Translations under genes and position numbers: made by a program
Assembly (NCBI RefSeq): GCF_033439725.1
Contig: NW_026944383.1
Span: 6,572,001-6,636,000 of the forward strand
Source of the DNA: Neurospora tetraspora
Taxonomy: Eukaryota; Ascomycota; Sordariomycetes; Sordariales; Sordariaceae
Reading direction: 5' to 3'
Length of the DNA stretch: 64,000 nt
The notes under the pieces: generated by a model
The model's input: the letters and a program-made list of their open reading frames with translations, nothing else
Database searches by the model: none
What the model was told of the DNA's origin: nothing
Part shown: piece after piece, positions 13,482 through 24,666 of the stretch
Position numbering within the stretch: the first letter of the stretch is position 1
How the letters are laid out: every line of letters begins with the position of its first letter

Positions 13482-13952
13482 ATGTCTCCATTCAAAGCGC
13501 GAACGACGACAATGGAACTTTCCTCGCCTGAACTCACTGCAGAGAACTTCATCCTCCTCATCTTCTCTCATCTGTGGGAATCGGACCTTGCTACGCTCAA
13601 CGGCTACTAAACAAGCGTCACCGGGACGCTGCTTCTACCCTTGCCCTCGTCGAGTTACCCGCCATCACTTCTAGGACCACTTAGACTACATCCTCAACCT
13701 TCCAACGGAACCGCGATCCAATCCACGACGCCTTGAGTCGAGACCCTCTTCAACACCTACGGGGCAACCTGTTTTCTGTTTTTTCAAATCCCCGAGGATA
13801 ACAAGGCAGCCAAACAAAAGGAAGTCTGGGAACGACGTCCTGAATGAGCCGTCACAACTGCAACCTTATCTTCCTCGCTCGTGTCCCGACTTACTAGATT
13901 TTTCAACCTCGCGCTTATTCGAGGTCCGTCAAGGCGAGCTGCTTCTCAGGTG
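13482..13952 (+). pseudogene. Probable F-box-like protein pseudogene
   Basis: From the ATG at 13482 or 13512 the frame reads ELTAENFILLIFSHLWESDL, resembling an F-box N-terminus (hydrophobic heptads, 'I-F-S-H-L', 'D-L'). After a frame change near 13600 it reads LLNKRHRDAASTLALVELPA, the continuation expected of an F-box ('NKR-x-R'). Further coding-like pieces in other frames (for example FFQIPEDNKAAKQKEVWER near 13780-13840, and CPDLLDFSTSRLFEVRQGEL near 13885-13945) suggest more indels. There is no intact frame over 60 codons. The F-box call rests on pattern only; a decayed unrelated protein is possible. Confidence 0.35.
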
Positions 13953-14269
13953 AGATTTTCCGTATGATTCCTCTCGATACCGTGCGCTATACAAACACCT
14001 CCGTTCCGCCTTTGCCGCTTAGTGTACCGCGATCCAAGGTTCCGAATAGCGATTGTCTCACAATGCAAGCGCGGTCGTTATCTTGAGCGACTCAATCTTA
14101 TCTCCCAGAAAGCAACAGTTCGGATCTGCATGGAAAGCTGAAGTGTTAGTCGAGAATATCTGCTGATTTTTGGTTCGACGATAGCCGCGTACCCCGCCAA
14201 CCGCATCAGTTCATTAAACACCAAACACTATCCCGTTCGGACCTATCGCGATATCTCCACCCTGCCACT
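13953..14269. other. Promoter/leader region of the bZIP gene
   Basis: Roughly 320 bp between the pseudogene remnants and the bZIP start codon. No other feature is seen. Confidence 0.4.
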
Positions 14270-15937
14270 ATGACTTCTTCACTGCCTCTCCAACCACTCG
14301 CAACGTATGCTGAGGATCCTCACTCTGGTCCGGACAGCAACCCTTTATCCACTCTGAATCTTGAAATTCTTAAGAGTCTCTCAGACAAGAAAACGAGAGG
14401 TGGGTAGCAGTTATCAATATGGTCGCTATTTGTTGATACAGACCGGGCTGATTGTTTCGGGTGTATAGATGGTCAACCACCGAAAAGGCGAGGCCCTAAG
14501 CCAGACAGCAAGCCAGCACTCACACGACGCCAAGAGCTGAACAGACAGGCACAACGGTATGCTTCTCCAAATGTCCGCCAAAGCCCAGATATGTGCTGAC
14601 TTGTTACGAAGAACACATCGCGAACGAAAAGAGCTATACATCAAAGCTCTCGAAGATGAGGTCCTGCGTCTCAAAGAAATCTTCAGCACCATCGCACAAG
14701 ATAAGGAGCGTCTCGCCGAAGAGAACCGGCGCCTCAAAGCCAAGCTAGCCCAGAACGACGCGGCCGGTGATCCAATTGCCGCCGACACAAACTTCTTCGA
14801 CCAAATGGTTAGCAGTCCAAGTGGCCCGAGTCTTGGATACACTTCCAGATCCAGTATATTGGGCAGTGGAAGCTACCTACCAGGGCCAGCATCCAGCCAA
14901 ACGAGTGCTCCTGGCTTCCCATCACCACCACCATCGACGACGATGACTTCGCCGGTTTACCGCCCACCCCCTGGAGGACCGAGAGACTTCAACACCATTT
15001 TGGGAGATGGCGCAGGTGTTCTGGCACCAAAGAGGAATCCAGATATGGATTATGATCAAGCCGGTATTGATTTTGTATTAACGTACGAGTTCCCACCTCT
15101 TTCGAATCCCCATCAGTAAAAGACAAAGGAGAAACGGACATTCGTGTGCGTGCGTCTTCAATGTTGGAGATTTCGAAAACATTCCCTCACACGAGAGTAA
15201 AGGGAAGGGAAAAAGCAACTAACAAGTGCCCCTTGGTTCTACCTTTCTTAGACTCGAGCGCCCATGCATGGAACACATGACATGGCTACTAGAACGAGGT
15301 GCCGGCACCGAAGATAGAGCGCAGCGACAGCCCTGCGGCCACGCACTCATGGCTTCTTGTCCTCCCGAGCCTTTCTCCGAACTATCGCCAGAGAGCCCTT
15401 TCGGGTACGCCAACATGCCGAATTTAGCCATTGGCGGGAATAGCAGTGGCGACGGCGGTGCCAATACGCCCATCGGGCAGCAGCACGTCCACGCTCATGC
15501 TCACGGTCATCCCCCGATGCCTACTAGCATTAGTGGTGGTGGTCAGCGCACATGGGAACTCAGTAAGGCCGACTTGGCTACACTGCTCGACCTCAGCAAG
15601 CGACTGGATCTCGACGGGGAGATCACGCCTGTCATGGCGTGGGGAATGGTCCTCGCTCATCCGCGGCTTGCGGAGTTGCAGCTGGAGGACTTTGCGCGGC
15701 TGTCCGAGGAGTTGGGGAGCAAGGTTCGGTGTTACGGGTAAGTTCTGCCTCTCCCTCGCCATCTGTGACCGAAGTGCTTTCATTGGTCTTTGTCGAAAGT
15801 CAAGGTCCGATTTGCTAATCGCTTCTCTTTGGCGTGGTTGTAGGTTCGGAGCTGTGATGGAGGAGTTTGAGGTTAGGGATGCGCTCGAGAATCTGTTTTC
15901 GACAGAGCCGGATGGAGGGGTTTTTGAGGATTTTTGA
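14270..15937 (+). CDS. bZIP transcription factor, 422 aa
   Basis: Five exons: 14270-14399, 14469-14556, 14612-15082, 15252-15737, 15844-15937. All introns are GT-AG and phases agree (1269 nt). The basic region spans RRGPKPDSKPALTRR then ELNRQAQRTHRERKELYIK at about residues 50-85, with the N-x-A-x2-x-H/R pattern of a fungal bZIP; a leucine-zipper coiled coil follows (ALEDEVLRLKEIFSTIAQDK and onward). The middle is Ser/Pro-rich. The C-terminal domain has LERPCMEHMTWLLERG, then GHALMASCPPEPFSEL, then LSKADLATLLDLSKRLDLDG and a MEEFEVRDALENLF end, shared with a Pezizomycotina bZIP subfamily. It should bind DNA in the nucleus as a dimer; targets are unknown. Taking the unspliced frame would stop at 15119 and lose the C-terminal domain. 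Confidence 0.92.
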
Positions 15938-16577
15938 GAAGGAGATCGATTGGGCCAACTCGGTGAATTTGGGTATTAAGGAAAAGAGGATGGTGTTCGG
16001 ACATTCAAGAGCTGGCCCTGCCGAATATGATAGCTGGTCAGGAAGACTGAGGAAGAGGCCTTTGCAGGTGTCTTTCCGTGAACGCGGCGTTTATACAATC
16101 TAAAATACCCGTTATCACTCGAGCTCTGTCAGATAATCCAATCTGGGGCATCATAATGTTCAAGACTTTGGAAAAGAACATGGAAGAATAATACTAGCAA
16201 CGGCGGGCAAGGTTCAACAGGGGATGTCAAAGAAAGATGTTCCGGAAATGGTGACAACATGAAGCTGCGCTTGCTAGGTTGAACACGGTGAACCTGCTCA
16301 CCTGCAATGCGCGGGTTTGATTGGCCACAGCCTTCTCGGTGAACCCCATGTCCGCTACGGTAAGGAGCTCGCGGGAGCCCCACAGCACACAATAACCCCA
16401 CCCTGCGAATTTCTGAGTTTTGGGGCAATTTGCTGCACGGCCGGACAGCAGAATTCCACAGCGAGACAGCCCCGGCGAATTCGAAGCAACCCCTCCGAGT
16501 CCTGGGTCCTCTTTTTATTTTATCTTTCCAACTTACGGATTCCGATATCGTTTCGTCACCCACACACGACAGCAACC
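15938..16577. other. Intergenic: bZIP 3' end and eIF3d promoter/leader
   Basis: 640 bp between two genes on the same strand. Open frames here are short or non-ATG. The last 100 bases before 16578 are pyrimidine- and CA-rich, as in highly expressed Neurospora genes. Confidence 0.5.
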
Positions 16578-18507
16578 ATGACGAACCCTACTCCCGGCCT
16601 TTCGGGCCTCGTCGACCTCATCGACTCCCTCCCCGACCTGGGTGCCACTTGGGGCCCCGCCGTCACCACCGAGACCACTCTGAATGGCGTCCCCTACGCC
16701 CCCTACTCCAAGGGCGATAAGCTCGGTCGCATGGCCGACTGGACTGCCGACTCCAAGGACGGCCGTGACGGTCGCGGTGGCCGCCAGCAGTACAACAGGA
16801 ACTTCCGTGGTACGTTATCCTACCCGGTCTCTGTCCTTTCCATGACCCTTTCGAGCTTTGGATGGGAGCGATTATGTTTGCTAACTTTCGACTCTAGACC
16901 AGCAGATCTACGGCGCCGGTTCCACCTCCATCTTCGCTCCCCCCGTCGCCGAGGACGAGTCTTCCTTCTCCGTTGTCTCCAACGTCAGGGATACTGGCAA
17001 GACCCGCTTCGGTCGTGGTGCTGTCTTTACTAGAGGCCGTGGCCAACGCGGCGGTGCTGGCGCCCAGGCTGGCAGGGGTGGTGGCCGTCAGACCTTCCAG
17101 AGGACAGGTCGCGGTGGTCAGCAGTACGGTGGTGGCTACGACGGTGGCCGCGGTGGCCGCCAGAACACTGGTGCTCGCGGTCGTCGCTTCGGCTGGAAGG
17201 ATTATGACAAGCCCCAGCGCAACCGTGATGCTTCGATCAACATCAAGGGTGACTGGAAGCTGATTGAAGAGATTGACTACAACCGTCTCAGCAAGCTCAA
17301 CCTCGAGACCGACGAGGGTGAGGATGTCGATGACTACGGTTTCCTCTACGCCTACGACCGCTCCTACGACAAGCCCGTGGTCAAGAACGCCGAGCGCAGG
17401 CTCACCGCCATCGACCGTGCTGCCTACAACGTCACCACCTCTTCCGACCCCGTCATTCAGGAGCTCGCCGAGAAGGACGAGGCCACCATCTTCGCCACCG
17501 ACAACATCCTCTCCATGCTCATGTGCGCTCCCCGCTCCGTCTCCCCTTGGGATATCGTTATTTCCCGCCAGGGCAACAAGGTCTTCTTCGACAAGCGCGA
17601 CAACGCCGCTCTCGACCTTGTCACCGTCAACGAGAACGCCGCCGACGCTCCGCTCGACGCTTCCGAGGGTTCCAAGGATGGCATCAACCAGCCCCACGCC
17701 CTTGCCGAGGAGGCCACCTTCATCAACCACAACTTCGCCAACCAGGTCGTCGTCGAGAACGAGTCCGAGAAGGTCAACATGGCCCACGAGAACCCCTTCT
17801 ACAACGCCTCCGACGAGAACGTTCCCCCTGCCTCCAAGGCCTACAAGTACCGCCGCTTTGACCTCTCCACCAGCGAGGAGGAGTCCGTCTTCTTGGTTGT
17901 CCGTACTGAGATCGACGCTGTTCAGAAGAACGCCACCGACGGCAAGAACCAGCTCGTCACCGTGCACGCCCTCAATGAGTGGGACAGCAAGGCCCAAGGA
18001 GCCGGCGGTGCCCTCGACTGGAGGACCAAGCTCGCTTCTCAGCGTGGTGCCGTTGTCGCTACTGAGATGAAGAACAACAGCTGCAAGCTCGCCAGGTGGA
18101 CTGTCCAGTCCATTCTCGCCAAGGCCGACGTTATGAAGCTTGGGTAAGTTTTGCATCATTGCTACCATGATGATAAAAACTCGATACTAACCACTTTTAC
18201 CCCCGATAGTTTCGTCTCCCGCGTTAACCCCAAGGTCAACGACAAGCACGTCATTCTCGGCGTTGTTGGCTGGAAGCCCAAGGACTTCGCCAACCAGATG
18301 AACCTCCAGCTCTCCAACGGCTGGGGTATTGTCCGCACCATTGCCGATATGTGCCTCAAGTCCGAGTCTGAGGACGCCAAGTTCGTCCTCGTCAAGGACC
18401 CCAACAAGAACATCCTCCGCCTGTACGAGGTCCCCGCCGGCAGCCTCGACGAGGAGGTTGAGGAGTTGGACCAGGTCGAGGAGGAGGGTGAGGAGGCTGA
18501 GGAATAG
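16578..18507 (+). CDS. eif3d: Eukaryotic translation initiation factor 3 subunit D (eIF3d)
   Basis: Three exons: 16578-16809, 16898-18143, 18210-18507; 591 aa. Introns are 88 bp (GTACGT/CTAG) and 66 bp (GTAAGT/ATAG, branch ACTAACC); phases 1 and 2 agree. An RG/RGG-rich segment sits at about residues 105-165 ([28 protein letters not shown]). The conserved core runs from [19 protein letters not shown] through [20 protein letters not shown] and [20 protein letters not shown] to [13 protein letters not shown]. It ends in an acidic tail. eIF3d is a cytoplasmic eIF3 subunit with a cap-binding-type fold used in mRNA recruitment. Codon choice is strongly C-biased, indicating high expression. Length matches the family. 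A long opposite-strand open frame (16894-18168) is a codon-bias shadow. Confidence 0.97.
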
Positions 18508-19330
18508 AATACCTTTGGGGGTATGAGACGGGAGGCTATTGCTGATGAGGAATAGAAAGCCGCCATGATGCAAATTGTGTGGGAAGATTATGAATATGTG
18601 GGGATCTGAGCAAGTGCGATATGCTCTCCCCGGAAACGATGGGAAGCGGAGAATAAAAGCAGTTTTATTTTTCATTTAAAGAGCGTTTTTTGCTACTTGT
18701 GTTTCAAGGTATACGGTTGGTTTCTTTCACGGGCGTTCATGAACCAAAATTGTCACTTATGGCAGGACTTTATTGGTTGTCTTGAGAGGAAAGCTTGTCT
18801 ACGTTGACGAGACCTGACACATGGGTGTGGCTCGCGTAGCGTACATAGTCCAGGTACTATGCAGCGGCTTATGATAGCAGGGAAATACCGGTAGACAAAG
18901 GACTCCATAGTCTTCAGAGTATGAAAGAATAGCCGATATTTGGGTAATGAACAACATTCGTACATCAATTCAACCGTTTTGATTTTAGTATTCCTTTGTT
19001 ACAGGAGCACTTTACGCTCACGTGACTTCGCGACGCATTTTGGCGTTTGTCGCTTGCTTCACTCAGATTTGCCCCTCGCGTTCTTTCCCGCGCCCGTTTG
19101 CTGCCCGCTTGCAGATGCATGTCTTCGCCACTACACCTGAACAACCACAACCTCGGTCAACCTGTCCCCTCTCCTCATTCCAGAACTATCAACCCCAGCA
19201 TCTCAATCGCCAACATCCCTTTTCCATTCAGTTATATCAACGACACGCAATCTCCAATCACCTCACCTCACCGCCACACCCATACCACAAAAAACCGCGG
19301 CATCAATTCCTACACTAGGAAGCTGGAACC
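18508..19330. other. Intergenic: eIF3d 3' UTR and SNM1 promoter/leader
   Basis: 823 bp. An AATAAA-like signal (gaataaaag, about 18651) is in position to end the eIF3d transcript. No other feature is seen. Confidence 0.5.
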
Positions 19331-22300
19331 ATGCCGCCAAAATCATCATCATCATCCTCCTCCGCAGGGAAACTGACCGGCTCCTCCTCCTCCAAAACTC
19401 CCGTCAAATCCGCCCGAAACAGGGGCTACATTACCAAGACGCCTATCTCCTCGAAGCCGAAACCAAAGCCGAATGCGAGTATCTTGAATTACTTCAAGAA
19501 GGCGGCGGATGAGACGCTTTTTATTGGAGAAGGCGGGGTTGGGGTTGAGGATTTGGAGGGGGGTGATGAGCTTGAGGTTGAGGGTGAGAGGGAGGGTGAG
19601 GGTGAAATTGAAGGAGGTGATGTCAAGGGAGTTGAGGAGGAGAAACGGTTCAATGAGCTCGGGGGGCCGAGTAAGAAGAGGAGGGTCAGTTCTGACGCTG
19701 AGGAAGAAGTGAGGGGAAAGAAGGTGAAGGGGGGTGAGGTTGAAGTCAGGAAGGAGGCGGAGAAAGAGGAGGTGAAGCCGCAGAGTGCGAACAAAGAAGA
19801 GAAGCTGGCTGTGCCACCGAGTAGTGGTGCGCAGAGCGCAAAATCGGCAAAGAAGCTAAGGAGAGGTCCGTTCTTGGATGATTCGGACGAGGAGGATGAT
19901 GAGGATGAGGATGAGGAGAAGGGAGCTGCTCATGTCAAGCCTGCGGGTTTATCTGGTGATGAGGGAAGGGAGAAAAGGGAGGAATCAACAGACAAGACGG
20001 AACCCAAGCCCTTAAAGGAGGTCACGGATAGGCCCAGAGTTCCGCTGCTACGACAAGAGACATCCGGCGCCAGAGCGGACACCCATACCAAGCAGGAAGA
20101 AGAAGACAAAGAATCGGCAAAGGACGACGCAGATCAAGTCGACGAAGACCCACAAGAAGACAAGGAAAATCACGACAACGACCTTCAAGGCGAGGAACTG
20201 AGAGAGAAGCGGTACGTGCAGGAGCAAGCCCGGCTCGAAGCAAAAGAGCGAGGGTTTCTCGGAGACGATGATGATTTTGACGAAATGATGTTGGATGATG
20301 CTGGATTTATCGATGAGATTGAGGACGATGATGATCTAACGTTTCCCCCGGCGGACCCGGATGCCATTACAGAAAGCTGCCCGATATGCAACGCAAGTCT
20401 CGCCGGCGTAACAAGCGACCAGGCCACCGCTCACGTCAACGCTTGTCTTGATGGCAACCCCACGCCACTTCCCCCTCCACCAGTTCCAGCAACAGCGAAG
20501 CAACGTGTACCCAAGATCAAGGACGAAAGTCAGGAGAGCACCAATCTCGTGGATGACACGATGACGGATCTCACAGAGGGTAGCAAACGCTTTGCTTCTC
20601 GCGCCGCCATTGCCCGCCCAGGACAAGCAAACCCCTTTACCCTCCCAGGCGATGACGATGATCCCAACCGTGGCCCCGATGCTAAACCCAAAAGTAACGG
20701 CAGCTCAGCCTTCAGCAAACTAATGTCCTCCCACGCCGAATCCTCCGCCTGGGCCACCGCCGCGGCCGCCGAGTCCGCCTCTAGGGGAATGCCGGCCTAC
20801 AAGCGAACCTGCCCCTTCTACAAGATCATGCCCAATTTCTCCATCTGCGTTGACGCATTCCGCTACGGCGCCGTCCAAGGCTGCAAGGCCTACTTCCTCA
20901 GCCACTTTCACAGCGACCACTACATGGGCCTCTCAGCCAGCTGGGTACACGGGCCCATCTACTGCAGCAAAGTGACCGGGTCGCTGGTCAAGACGCAGTT
21001 GCGGACAGCGGCCAAGTACGTTGTCGAGCTGGAGTTTGGGGAAACAGTGCCGGTCGCTGAGACGGGCGGTACAGTGATGGTCACAATGATCGAGGCGAAT
21101 CATTGCCCAGGGAGTTCGCTGTTTTTGTTCGAGAAGAAGGTGGGCAAGGAAGGGAGGACGCAGAGGATTCTGCATTGTGGTGACTTCAGGGCGTGTCCAG
21201 CGCATGTGGAACATCCACTACTGAAGCCGGAGACGCTTGATAAGGTGACGGGGAAGACAAGACAGCAAAAGATTGACGTTTGTTACCTTGACACGACGTA
21301 TCTGAATCCGCGGTATTCGTTCCCACCCCAGGAGGACGTGATCCAGGCATGTGCGGAGGTGTGCGCAAAACTGGATAAAGGGTTGAAGGATGGGAACGAG
21401 GCAGAATGGGAGCGGTTGTTGAGGGTGAGGGAAGGCGGCGGTAATGCAAAGGAGGGAAAGGATGTCAGTCAGTTCTTTGGCTACAACAGTAAGAGAAGAG
21501 GGGACGGCGGCATCACATCAAACCCAACACCACCCGAGGAGGAACAAGAAGACACCAAGACCAAACCTCCTCCCAACGCCTTCACCGCCCTCACCTCATC
21601 GTCATCGTCCCGCAAAAACCGCCTCCTCGTAGTCTGCGGCACCTACTCCATCGGCAAAGAGCGCATCTGCGTCGCCATCGCGCAAGCCCTCCGCTCCAAA
21701 ATCTTCGCTTCCCCATCCAAGATCCGCATCACCAAACAGCTCGGCGACCCCGAGCTCTCCGCCCTCATGACCTCGGACCCCCGCGAGGCCCAAGTGCACA
21801 TGCAAGCCCTCGGCGAGATCCGCGCCGACACGCTGGCCGAGTACCTCGAGCTGCACCGGTCCAACGGGTTCAGCCGCATCGTCGGGTTTCGTCCATCGGG
21901 GTGGAGTTACCGTCCCGGATCCGGGTCCAACAACAACAACTCCTCCTCCCATCCCTCCCACCAAATACCACCAGATCTCGACACAGGACCCCCCGCTTCC
22001 GTCCCCGTCACCGCCACTCTCCCTCCTTCCTCCCTGCCGATCACGCACCTCCTCCACGGCAACCGGTTCCGGCCCCGTTTCTTCGCGAGGAACGTCGTCC
22101 CGCAGCGCGGGAGCGGGAAGGAGGCCATGTGCTTTGGGGTGCCCTACAGCGAGCACAGCTCGTTCAGGGAGCTGGCGCTCTTTTTGATGGCGTTGAGGGT
22201 GGAGAAGGTGGTGCCGACGGTCAATGTGGGGAGCGAGGCGAGTAGGGCGAGGATGAAGGGGTGGATTGATCGGTGGGTGGGGGAGAGGAGGAGAGGGGGG

Positions 22301-22393
22301 TTGGTGAGGGTTTTGCATGAAGATGAAGAGAAGGTGAAAGGGCAGAAGTTTTGGGATGGGAAGGATGGGAGTGGTGGGGGGGTTTATTGGTAG
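19331..22393 (+). CDS. pso2: DNA interstrand cross-link repair nuclease SNM1/PSO2
   Basis: Intronless, 1,020 aa, ATG in context AACCATGCC. N-terminus: Ser/Lys-rich basic segment, then NASILNYFKK at about residues 48-57, resembling a PCNA-interacting (PIP) box without the usual Gln. A long acidic, Lys/Glu-rich disordered region follows. A UBZ4-type zinc finger reads CPICNASL, then H and C (TAHVNACLDG), at about residues 350-375. The metallo-beta-lactamase/beta-CASP nuclease starts CPFYKIMPNFSICVDAF near residue 494; metal motifs are HFHSDHY, EANHCPGS, HCGDFR and DTTYLN; beta-CASP motifs include GTYSIGKERI and PYSEHSSFREL. This is a nuclear 5' exonuclease that processes interstrand cross-links. 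Two low-complexity inserts (about 21460-21600 and 21900-22040) interrupt the nuclease core and are presumably loops. Confidence 0.95.
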   Translation: MPPKSSSSSSSAGKLTGSSSSKTPVKSARNRGYITKTPISSKPKPKPNASILNYFKKAADETLFIGEGGVGVEDLEGGDELEVEGEREGEGEIEGGDVKGVEEEKRFNELGGPSKKRRVSSDAEEEVRGKKVKGGEVEVRKEAEKEEVKPQSANKEEKLAVPPSSGAQSAKSAKKLRRGPFLDDSDEEDDEDEDEEKGAAHVKPAGLSGDEGREKREESTDKTEPKPLKEVTDRPRVPLLRQETSGARADTHTKQEEEDKESAKDDADQVDEDPQEDKENHDNDLQGEELREKRYVQEQARLEAKERGFLGDDDDFDEMMLDDAGFIDEIEDDDDLTFPPADPDAITESCPICNASLAGVTSDQATAHVNACLDGNPTPLPPPPVPATAKQRVPKIKDESQESTNLVDDTMTDLTEGSKRFASRAAIARPGQANPFTLPGDDDDPNRGPDAKPKSNGSSAFSKLMSSHAESSAWATAAAAESASRGMPAYKRTCPFYKIMPNFSICVDAFRYGAVQGCKAYFLSHFHSDHYMGLSASWVHGPIYCSKVTGSLVKTQLRTAAKYVVELEFGETVPVAETGGTVMVTMIEANHCPGSSLFLFEKKVGKEGRTQRILHCGDFRACPAHVEHPLLKPETLDKVTGKTRQQKIDVCYLDTTYLNPRYSFPPQEDVIQACAEVCAKLDKGLKDGNEAEWERLLRVREGGGNAKEGKDVSQFFGYNSKRRGDGGITSNPTPPEEEQEDTKTKPPPNAFTALTSSSSSRKNRLLVVCGTYSIGKERICVAIAQALRSKIFASPSKIRITKQLGDPELSALMTSDPREAQVHMQALGEIRADTLAEYLELHRSNGFSRIVGFRPSGWSYRPGSGSNNNNSSSHPSHQIPPDLDTGPPASVPVTATLPPSSLPITHLLHGNRFRPRFFARNVVPQRGSGKEAMCFGVPYSEHSSFRELALFLMALRVEKVVPTVNVGSEASRARMKGWIDRWVGERRRGGLVRVLHEDEEKVKGQKFWDGKDGSGGGVYW

Positions 22394-22832
22394 TTTGTGT
22401 GGTGGTTTGCGTAAGAGTTGGAGTGTTTATAGATGGATCAGGTTGGCGTCAGTAATCATGGCATCTCTGTTTGTTTGGAAGCTTATCCGGACATTGTGTC
22501 TGTGTTGTAATACATGGACCAACACTGTCCTCACTCGTTTGTTCGTTCACCTCACCGCGTTCATTCCTCATCTGGTATCCGTCCTATGTGACACTCTCGG
22601 ATCCATCACGCTTGCCACGCTTGCCTTGCGGTTTCGCCGGTCACCGCCCTCTCTCTGTAGAGGTAACCTTGATTCCAAAAAATACCCGCCAAAGACTTTT
22701 CTCTTCCACATCGTCGTTTGCTTCAGTCGATGAACGAGATCGGTGGTGACAACCTTAGACTGTGGTTGATTTCCCGGTGTGTTTTCCGTGTAATGGTTCT
22801 AGATGATATTCCCCCCTTCCCCTCTCTCACAC
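22394..22832. other. Convergent 3' region between SNM1 and LSM2
   Basis: 439 bp shared by the 3' ends of two convergent genes. No coding feature is supported. Confidence 0.5.
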
Positions 22833-23671
22833 TCAACCCTGCTTAGCCTTAGTAGCCTGGTTTGCCGCCTCTGCCACATTGAAGTTAAGTTAGCATAAAT
22901 ACCACCACCCAGCCCATCCATCAAGTCACCACAAGTCCTCTCATTGATCAAACAAAGAAACATACCTCTCCTCGTAGCATCCTCCAACAACTGAATGTCC
23001 ACGCTCTCCTGAGGCAAGTGGACGTAACGGACCACGGACCCGCGGATGAACACGTTCTTGACGGCGCTCAGGTGCGGGTACTTGAGCTCTTCGACGACCT
23101 GGATGTTGTCGAGCTTGATGTTGAGGAACTGGTCGACGCTCTTGAGCACGCCCCGAATCTGGATGTCGTTCTTGAGCTCGACCGTGACCTCGTGGTCGAT
23201 GAGGGTTTTGAAGAAGCTTTTTTGTTTGATGTGTTAGCGTGTGTTTGTTTGACTAGATGTTGTAGTGGGTGCTTGAGAGGGAAGGGAGGTGGGAGGGATA
23301 GGAAGGAAGGAGGTGAGAGCTGTGAGGGAGGTGAGAGGGTGTGGTGTGGTGTGGTGTGGTGTGGTGTGGTGTGGTGTTTGATTGCCCTGGGATTTATGAG
23401 AGAGAGTGAAGGGGTCGATGAGCTCTTGGGGAACGAAAGGGTGGTATAATGAGAAGTGGTGATGTCAAAGTCTGCGGTGGGCTTGGTGTAGACATGTGAA
23501 GCAACTCCCGATATGTATCGCGGACCTCGTTTGCTCGGCTTCAAAGCAGCATCACAGCTGGTCAACATAGCGGAGACTTGACCCCACTAGGGATGATGGC
23601 TTGATATGATGAACGAACCGAGTGCTTCTCTTGGGTTGGATAAAGACACTATATTACCTGAAGAACAACAT
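22833..23671 (-). CDS. lsm2: U6 snRNA-associated Sm-like protein LSm2
   Basis: Three exons: 23671-23658 (14 nt, MLFF plus two bases), 23216-22966, 22870-22833; 303 nt, 100 aa. Intron 1 is 441 bp, intron 2 is 95 bp; both GT-AG, phases 2 and 1. The start MLFFSFFKTLIDHEVTVELK is the canonical LSm2 N-terminus, which fixes the tiny first exon. Sm1 motif: ELKNDIQIRGVLKSVDQFLN; Sm2 motif: VKNVFIRGSVVRYVHLP. LSm2 is part of both the nuclear LSm2-8 ring (binds the U6 3' end) and the cytoplasmic LSm1-7 ring (mRNA decapping). It is convergent with SNM1 and divergent from NGG1. Confidence 0.95.
23341..23377. repeat. GTGGT pentanucleotide microsatellite in LSM2 intron 1
   Basis: About seven tandem copies of GTGGT (CA-rich in the LSM2 transcript sense). 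It lies in a wider purine-rich stretch inside the 441-bp first intron. Confidence 0.85.
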
Positions 23672-24666
23672 GGTGCTGGTATTAGTGTTGCTATGTTACC
23701 AAATGAGTGACGAAAAAAGGAAGCAAGATGTTATGAGATGTTGAACAACAGAAGGTGATGGAGTTGTTACTGGACTGTACACGCCAAGGAGACGACTGCC
23801 CAACTCGGTGGAGGACTGGAAAGAGGTGAGCTGCGCTTTGGGGGTCCAAGCTTCCATACAGTGGGAGCACAGACCATTTGTTCTGTATCCGCCAAGACCT
23901 CCATGTTGCTAAGGTACTGGCAGCTGACAGCCCGGACATGGCACAGTTTGTACAGAGCTGCCCTGCCTCAGAGTGCCAGTGTTGAAGTCGAAGGAAGTGT
24001 CCTACCTCTAGGAAAGTGACAGTGTGGCACTTGCCTGTTGAGTGAGACGGCAACGCGAGGAATCACAGGCGCGACACGGGCATCAGTCAGACAGTCACAC
24101 AAACTCACCGGGAATAGCACTGCAAGGCCCAGGGCAAGGGCAACCTGAACACTTACAACGCAGAGAGAGCGCTACAGAGCAACGGAAGTGCAAGTTAAAA
24201 AGGCCCGCCCAGCGCTCTGGCCCAGCCCCATCCATCCCCATTCCCTGATTCCCACACAGGTCAAACAGCCCACCACTCAGGCATTCTTCATCACTCGCGA
24301 GCGACAGTCGGGGCCGACAGGGATGTGCCATCTGTTATTGTGCCGTCATTGGATTGTGTATCGACCAGCATCGACCGCCTTTCAGCGAGCGAGGCAGACC
24401 GCGACGAGCATCCCTCGAGCACGCCGTGGACGCGGCAGCCTTCCCGGGGCCTGATACCCCTTAGAGAGACATCGACATCATCGCCGTTACCGAGGACCCA
24501 GAGCAGCCAGCCCCCCCAGACCCCCGAGTCCGGATCCTCTTCCACGGAACCCCCTAAAGTCCATCCAGGTAGCACACGGGCCGGAAGCCGCGCCAGGATC
24601 ACCCGTAGTAAGGTGCGCAGCAGCCAAAAAAGCCAGGAGCGCGGGGTTGCCGATTACGCAGCAACA
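23672..24666. other. Divergent promoter region LSM2 / NGG1
   Basis: 995 bp between divergent start codons. It includes the NGG1 5' leader. The NGG1 frame is open upstream to about 24325 but has no in-frame ATG, so the first usable ATG is at 24667. Confidence 0.5.

Noticed and set aside
16894-18168. 424-codon minus-strand open frame opposite eIF3d
   Set aside because: It is the mirror of a strongly C-biased, highly expressed gene; its sequence is Gly/Val/Leu-rich low complexity and has no domain.
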